A program made the translations under genes and the position numbers. Source: Crocinitomicaceae bacterium (GTDB lineage: Bacteria; Bacteroidota; Bacteroidia; Flavobacteriales_D; Crocinitomicaceae). Taken from it: a DNA stretch of 64,000 nt. This document shows positions 61,230 to 64,000 of the stretch, piece by piece; position 1 is the first letter of the stretch; the number at the start of each line of letters is the position of its first letter. The stretch is from positions 248,001 to 312,000 of the forward strand of contig JADJEU010000002.1 of NCBI GenBank assembly GCA_016709005.1. Reading direction: 5' to 3'. The notes under the pieces were generated by a model. The model saw only the letters and a program-made list of their open reading frames with translations. It was not told the DNA's origin and ran no database searches.

Positions 61230-62122
61230 TCTACGGAGCAATTGATATTGGAACCAACGCAGCACGATTACTGATTGGTGAAATTGCAGAAGATGATGGT
61301 CATGCATTCGTAAAAAAAATCTCCTATATCCGTGTTCCTTTGCGATTAGGAATGGATGTGTTTGAAAATGGGATCATAACCGAACACAAAATTACGGAGT
61401 TCAAAAAATCAATGAAGGCCTTCAAATTAATTTCTGAAGTTTTTGAAGTTGATGAATTGAGAGCATGTGCAACATCTGCTATGCGTGAAGCAACAAATGG
61501 CCAAGCAGTTCGTGATTTGATTCAGGCAGAAACAGGTGTCAACATTGAAATCATAAAAGGTCAGGAAGAAGCTGAACTTATTTTCTCTACGTTTCTTTTG
61601 CTGGAGCATGATATGAAAGATCCATTCATAGTGATCGACGTAGGTGGGGGAAGTACTGAAATTTCGATTTTCTCAAAAAGCGAAAAACCAGTTTCACGTT
61701 CATTTAAATTGGGAACCATTCGTTTGCTGAAAGGCAAGGCAGACAAAAGTGAATGGAAAGAAATGAGCGAATGGATTGATAAAAATCTGAAAAAGAATTC
61801 AAAGTATAAAGTTTTTGGAACTGGTGGAAATATAAACAAGATCCACAAATTCATTGGTAAAAAAGAAAAGGATGCTATCACTCTGAAAGAGATTGATGAC
61901 GTCTACGATAAGCTGAGAAAATTTAACGTTGAAGAGCGTATTGCAAAATTCAATATGAAACCCGATCGCGCTGACGTTATTTTACCCGCCTGTGAAATCT
62001 ATATTTACGCCATGAAGGAATTGAAAGTAAAAGAACTTTTTGTTCCCAAAGTTGGTTTGGCAGATGGTATGATTTATAATCTGCATCAAAAGAAAAATAT
62101 TGCAGCAACCGTATTGTCGTAA
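61226..62122 (+). CDS. ppx: Ppx/GppA-family exopolyphosphatase
   Basis: 298 residues. The actin-fold phosphate motifs AIDIGTNAARLLIG and VIDVGGGSTEISIF are clear, with FGTGGNINKIHKFIG further on. It is the short single-domain form, about 300 residues, as in most Bacteroidota. It removes phosphate from polyphosphate ends or hydrolyses pppGpp. Its coupling to ppk1 (4-base overlap with the extended frame) favours polyphosphate as substrate. Confidence 0.93.
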   Translation: MIYGAIDIGTNAARLLIGEIAEDDGHAFVKKISYIRVPLRLGMDVFENGIITEHKITEFKKSMKAFKLISEVFEVDELRACATSAMREATNGQAVRDLIQAETGVNIEIIKGQEEAELIFSTFLLLEHDMKDPFIVIDVGGGSTEISIFSKSEKPVSRSFKLGTIRLLKGKADKSEWKEMSEWIDKNLKKNSKYKVFGTGGNINKIHKFIGKKEKDAITLKEIDDVYDKLRKFNVEERIAKFNMKPDRADVILPACEIYIYAMKELKVKELFVPKVGLADGMIYNLHQKKNIAATVLS

Positions 62123-62123
62123 T

Positions 62124-62142
62124 GGACGGACTCGCTCCGTCC
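62124..62142. repeat. Short GGACGGA hairpin
   Basis: GGACGGA pairs with TCCGTCC around CTCGC right after the ppx stop. It lacks a T run. It may be a weak terminator or a dispersed palindrome. Confidence 0.45.
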
Positions 62143-62242
62143 CCAAATAAACATTCACAAATTTAACTGTGCGGTTTACAAAGCCGTTGATTCAGGTATC
62201 AAATGATCGGGTCATCTTTGAATAAAAGAAACTTGAAATCAT

Positions 62243-63223
62243 ATGAGAAAAAAATCTACTTCACTTTTTTTAATCCTTTTTGCCGCTTCAACATTTGCGC
62301 AAATTCCGACTGACAACTTAATCTGCGATGTCAAATTCAACAACAATCTTCTTAACGATGGATCATCGAATGACGGCTTCATTGAAGGTGATGTGGCTGC
62401 CATTGGTTATGCAACGGATCGTTTCGGAAATCCAAACGCGGCACTCAGTTTAGACAATGCTACTGCTGGATGGGTTAGTTTTGGTGATGTGCCTTTGGAT
62501 GATCCTGACTATTCAATTTCATTCTGGATCAATTTTAATGCGTTTACAGTCAATCAGCAAAAACTGATTTCAAAAAGGGAAATTTGCGGAACTGGAAGTT
62601 TTTTTGATATCACGCTTTATCCGAGTCCAAATACCCTTGTACTTGAGAACTATGCTTCAGGTGATCCAAATTCTAGCCTAAACTACAATACAGCTATTGA
62701 TCCTGCGGTGTGGGTTCACATTACCTACGTTCTAAATCAAACTGATGAGGAAACGAAACTTTATCTTGATGGTGTTTTGGTTGAAACCATAGCATGGACA
62801 ACATCACTGGCAGATGGTTCAATGAATAATAGCAGCGATCTTGGTATTGGCTGGTCACCTTGCGTGAGCAATCCAAATGTTGACTATTACGACGGATTAT
62901 TTGACGACTTGCGGATCTACACACGCCCACTGACTGACGCAGAGGTAACAGCAATTTACAATGAGGCAGATCCGCTTGCAGGTGCAGGAATTTCAGATGA
63001 TACCAAGGTCAACGGAATGGAAATTTATCCAAATCCGGCAAGTCAAAATCTGAATGTTGAGTTGATAAATGCAGAGGCTATTCAACTCATTGACATAGCA
63101 GGAACCGTGATTTTTTCTTCATCTGCACTGGCTAATCATACCATAGACATTTCACTTCTTTCAAAAGGAATTTATTTTGTTCGCACCGCATCCGGACAAA
63201 CTGAAAAATTTATAAAACTCTAA
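62243..63223 (+). CDS. T9SS-secreted LamG-domain protein
   Basis: 326 residues: signal peptide (MRKKSTSLFLILFAASTFAQ), one LamG/concanavalin-like jelly roll (ALSLDNATAGWVSFGDVPLD, YSISFWINFNAFTVNQQKLI, WVHITYVLNQTDEETKLYLD, FDDLRIYTRPLTDAEVTAIY), and a T9SS type A tail (MEIYPNPASQNLNVEL to FIKL). LamG domains bind sugars or surface ligands. It should be exported by T9SS. It has no operon partner. Confidence 0.9.
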   Translation: MRKKSTSLFLILFAASTFAQIPTDNLICDVKFNNNLLNDGSSNDGFIEGDVAAIGYATDRFGNPNAALSLDNATAGWVSFGDVPLDDPDYSISFWINFNAFTVNQQKLISKREICGTGSFFDITLYPSPNTLVLENYASGDPNSSLNYNTAIDPAVWVHITYVLNQTDEETKLYLDGVLVETIAWTTSLADGSMNNSSDLGIGWSPCVSNPNVDYYDGLFDDLRIYTRPLTDAEVTAIYNEADPLAGAGISDDTKVNGMEIYPNPASQNLNVELINAEAIQLIDIAGTVIFSSSALANHTIDISLLSKGIYFVRTASGQTEKFIKL

Positions 63224-63292
63224 GATCTCTAGTTTCTATTTTATTATTGCAGCTCAATAGTTCAAGCTCAGGTAAAATAGCCTTTCAACTTG

Positions 63293-63328
63293 AAAACCAG
63301 TGTTGTTGATTCAGCACTGGTTTTTTTT
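63293..63328 (+). terminator. Rho-independent terminator after the LamG gene
   Basis: AAAACCAGTG at 63293-63302 pairs with CACTGGTTTT at 63315-63324, followed by four more T. It is a clean hairpin with a T run on the plus strand. Confidence 0.85.
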
Positions 63329-63449
63329 AACCCGACAAGTGAGCCCATCCAATGCTCGTTTGCAGGAAGAGGCTGCACCCTGTATAAAAAAACATCGAGC
63401 TTGTCCAAATTTTCAGATTCTTTCTATATTTACAAAAAACTTAAAGATT

Positions 63450-63611
63450 ATGTCAGATCATCACAACGACCACTCGCACGATCACGGACACGACGATCAC
63501 GGCCACCATGGTTCAGATTATACGTATTTTGATGAATCAACGAACATTCTTGTACCTGTTCTGATCAGCATTTTGTTGATTGTGATCTTTGGTATTGTTT
63601 TCTTTGGATAA
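63450..63611 (+). CDS. Small His-rich membrane peptide
   Basis: 53 residues from the ATG at 63450. The first 24 residues hold nine His and six Asp (MSDHHNDHSHDHGHDDHGHH), and one membrane helix (ILVPVLISILLIVIFGIVFF) ends the chain. The composition suggests metal binding. It has no known family that I can name. It lies 52 bp before the GH3-family gene; its frame extends upstream but only the ATG start gives the His-rich opening. Confidence 0.72.
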   Translation: MSDHHNDHSHDHGHDDHGHHGSDYTYFDESTNILVPVLISILLIVIFGIVFFG

Positions 63612-63663
63612 ACACTTTCTTGTTTTATCGGAGATCAGATAGTTCACCTTCAAAGCTGATCCT

Positions 63664-64000
63664 ATGCCTTTTAATTCAATCTTTTCGTGGATTATCAAGA
63701 AACGTATTCACCAGATTGATCTGTTTAAAAAATATCCCGTAGAAGTTCAAAGTGATGTATTGACTGCGTTAATTGATCGCGCAAAAGATACTGAATGGGG
63801 CAAAAAATACGGTTATCAGCACATCAAAACGTATTCCGATTTTTCTAAAACTGTTCCACTTACTGACTACGCAACACTTGAACCTTACGTAGAACGTCTT
63901 TTGAAAAACGAACAAAATCTTACCTGGAATTCGGAGATAAAATGGTTTGCTAAATCATCCGGTACCTCAACAGGAAAAAGTAAATTTTTACCCGTATCAC
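63664..64000 (+). CDS. GH3-family acyl-adenylate/amido synthetase, partial
   Basis: The first 112 codons are in the window. The opening MPFNSIFSWIIKKRIHQIDL, the WGKKYGYQHIKTYSDFSKTV block and the adenylation loop FAKSSGTSTGKSKFLPVS match bacterial GH3 auxin-responsive-promoter-like proteins. These adenylate a carboxylate and may join it to an amine; the bacterial substrate is mostly unknown. It continues past the right edge. Confidence 0.9.
   Translation, partial: MPFNSIFSWIIKKRIHQIDLFKKYPVEVQSDVLTALIDRAKDTEWGKKYGYQHIKTYSDFSKTVPLTDYATLEPYVERLLKNEQNLTWNSEIKWFAKSSGTSTGKSKFLPVS

Overview
The window is AT-rich chromosomal DNA from a member of the Bacteroidota, most likely order Flavobacteriales. 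Four things point there: promoter elements of the Bacteroidota TAnnTTTG type, several secreted proteins with C-terminal type IX secretion (T9SS) sorting tails, an archaeal/eukaryal-type glycyl-tRNA synthetase, and the DUF6341/DUF6427 pair typical of flavobacteria. I see no tRNA or rRNA gene, CRISPR array, transposase, integrase or prophage.

Layout. 1-5.7 kb (minus): ompH/skp, bamA, uppS, then atpC-atpD. 5.8-12 kb: ribF, an LRR protein, a glycosyltransferase, a periplasmic thioredoxin and a T9SS M14 carboxypeptidase. 12-16.4 kb (minus): a sufA-like/sufB/sufC/sufD Fe-S operon interrupted by a four-helix-bundle gene between inverted repeats. 16.8-20.3 kb: sdhCAB. 20.3-23.7 kb: a module of two secreted-protein genes bounded by a 93-bp direct repeat of the sdhB 3' end, one gene out of frame at a 12-base G/C tract. 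23.8-30.2 kb: a hydrolase, a SET-domain protein, fbp, small membrane proteins, DUF6341/DUF6427 and purQ. 30.5-33.4 kb: a probable zinc module (His/Cys-rich lipoprotein, TonB-dependent receptor, divergent Zur-like regulator). 33.6-37.8 kb: an LVIVD lipoprotein cluster and an ECF sigma factor with a membrane partner whose coding sequence holds copies of a probable dispersed repeat. 38-40.6 kb: glyS and an rRNA-type methyltransferase.

40.7-53.4 kb is the most distinctive region. It is an inorganic-carbon island: a small exported protein, dabA-dabB, a SulP transporter with an extra C-terminal domain, a frameshifted porin, a beta-carbonic anhydrase, a second small exported protein, a SulP-STAS-carbonic anhydrase fusion, and a stand-alone carbonic anhydrase closely related to the fused domain. 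Together these could bring bicarbonate across both membranes and convert it to or from CO2 in a probable heterotroph. 53.5-64 kb: an SRPBCC protein, an MscS channel, dnaG split by an in-frame TAG, a LuxE-like protein, ppk1 with an in-frame TAA followed by ppx, a LamG T9SS protein, a His-rich membrane peptide and the start of a GH3-family gene.

Several otherwise good genes are interrupted: an in-frame stop in dnaG and in ppk1, and short homopolymer shifts in the porin, the sigma-factor N-terminus and a secreted protein. These may be assembly errors, recent decay or phase variation. Raw reads would decide.
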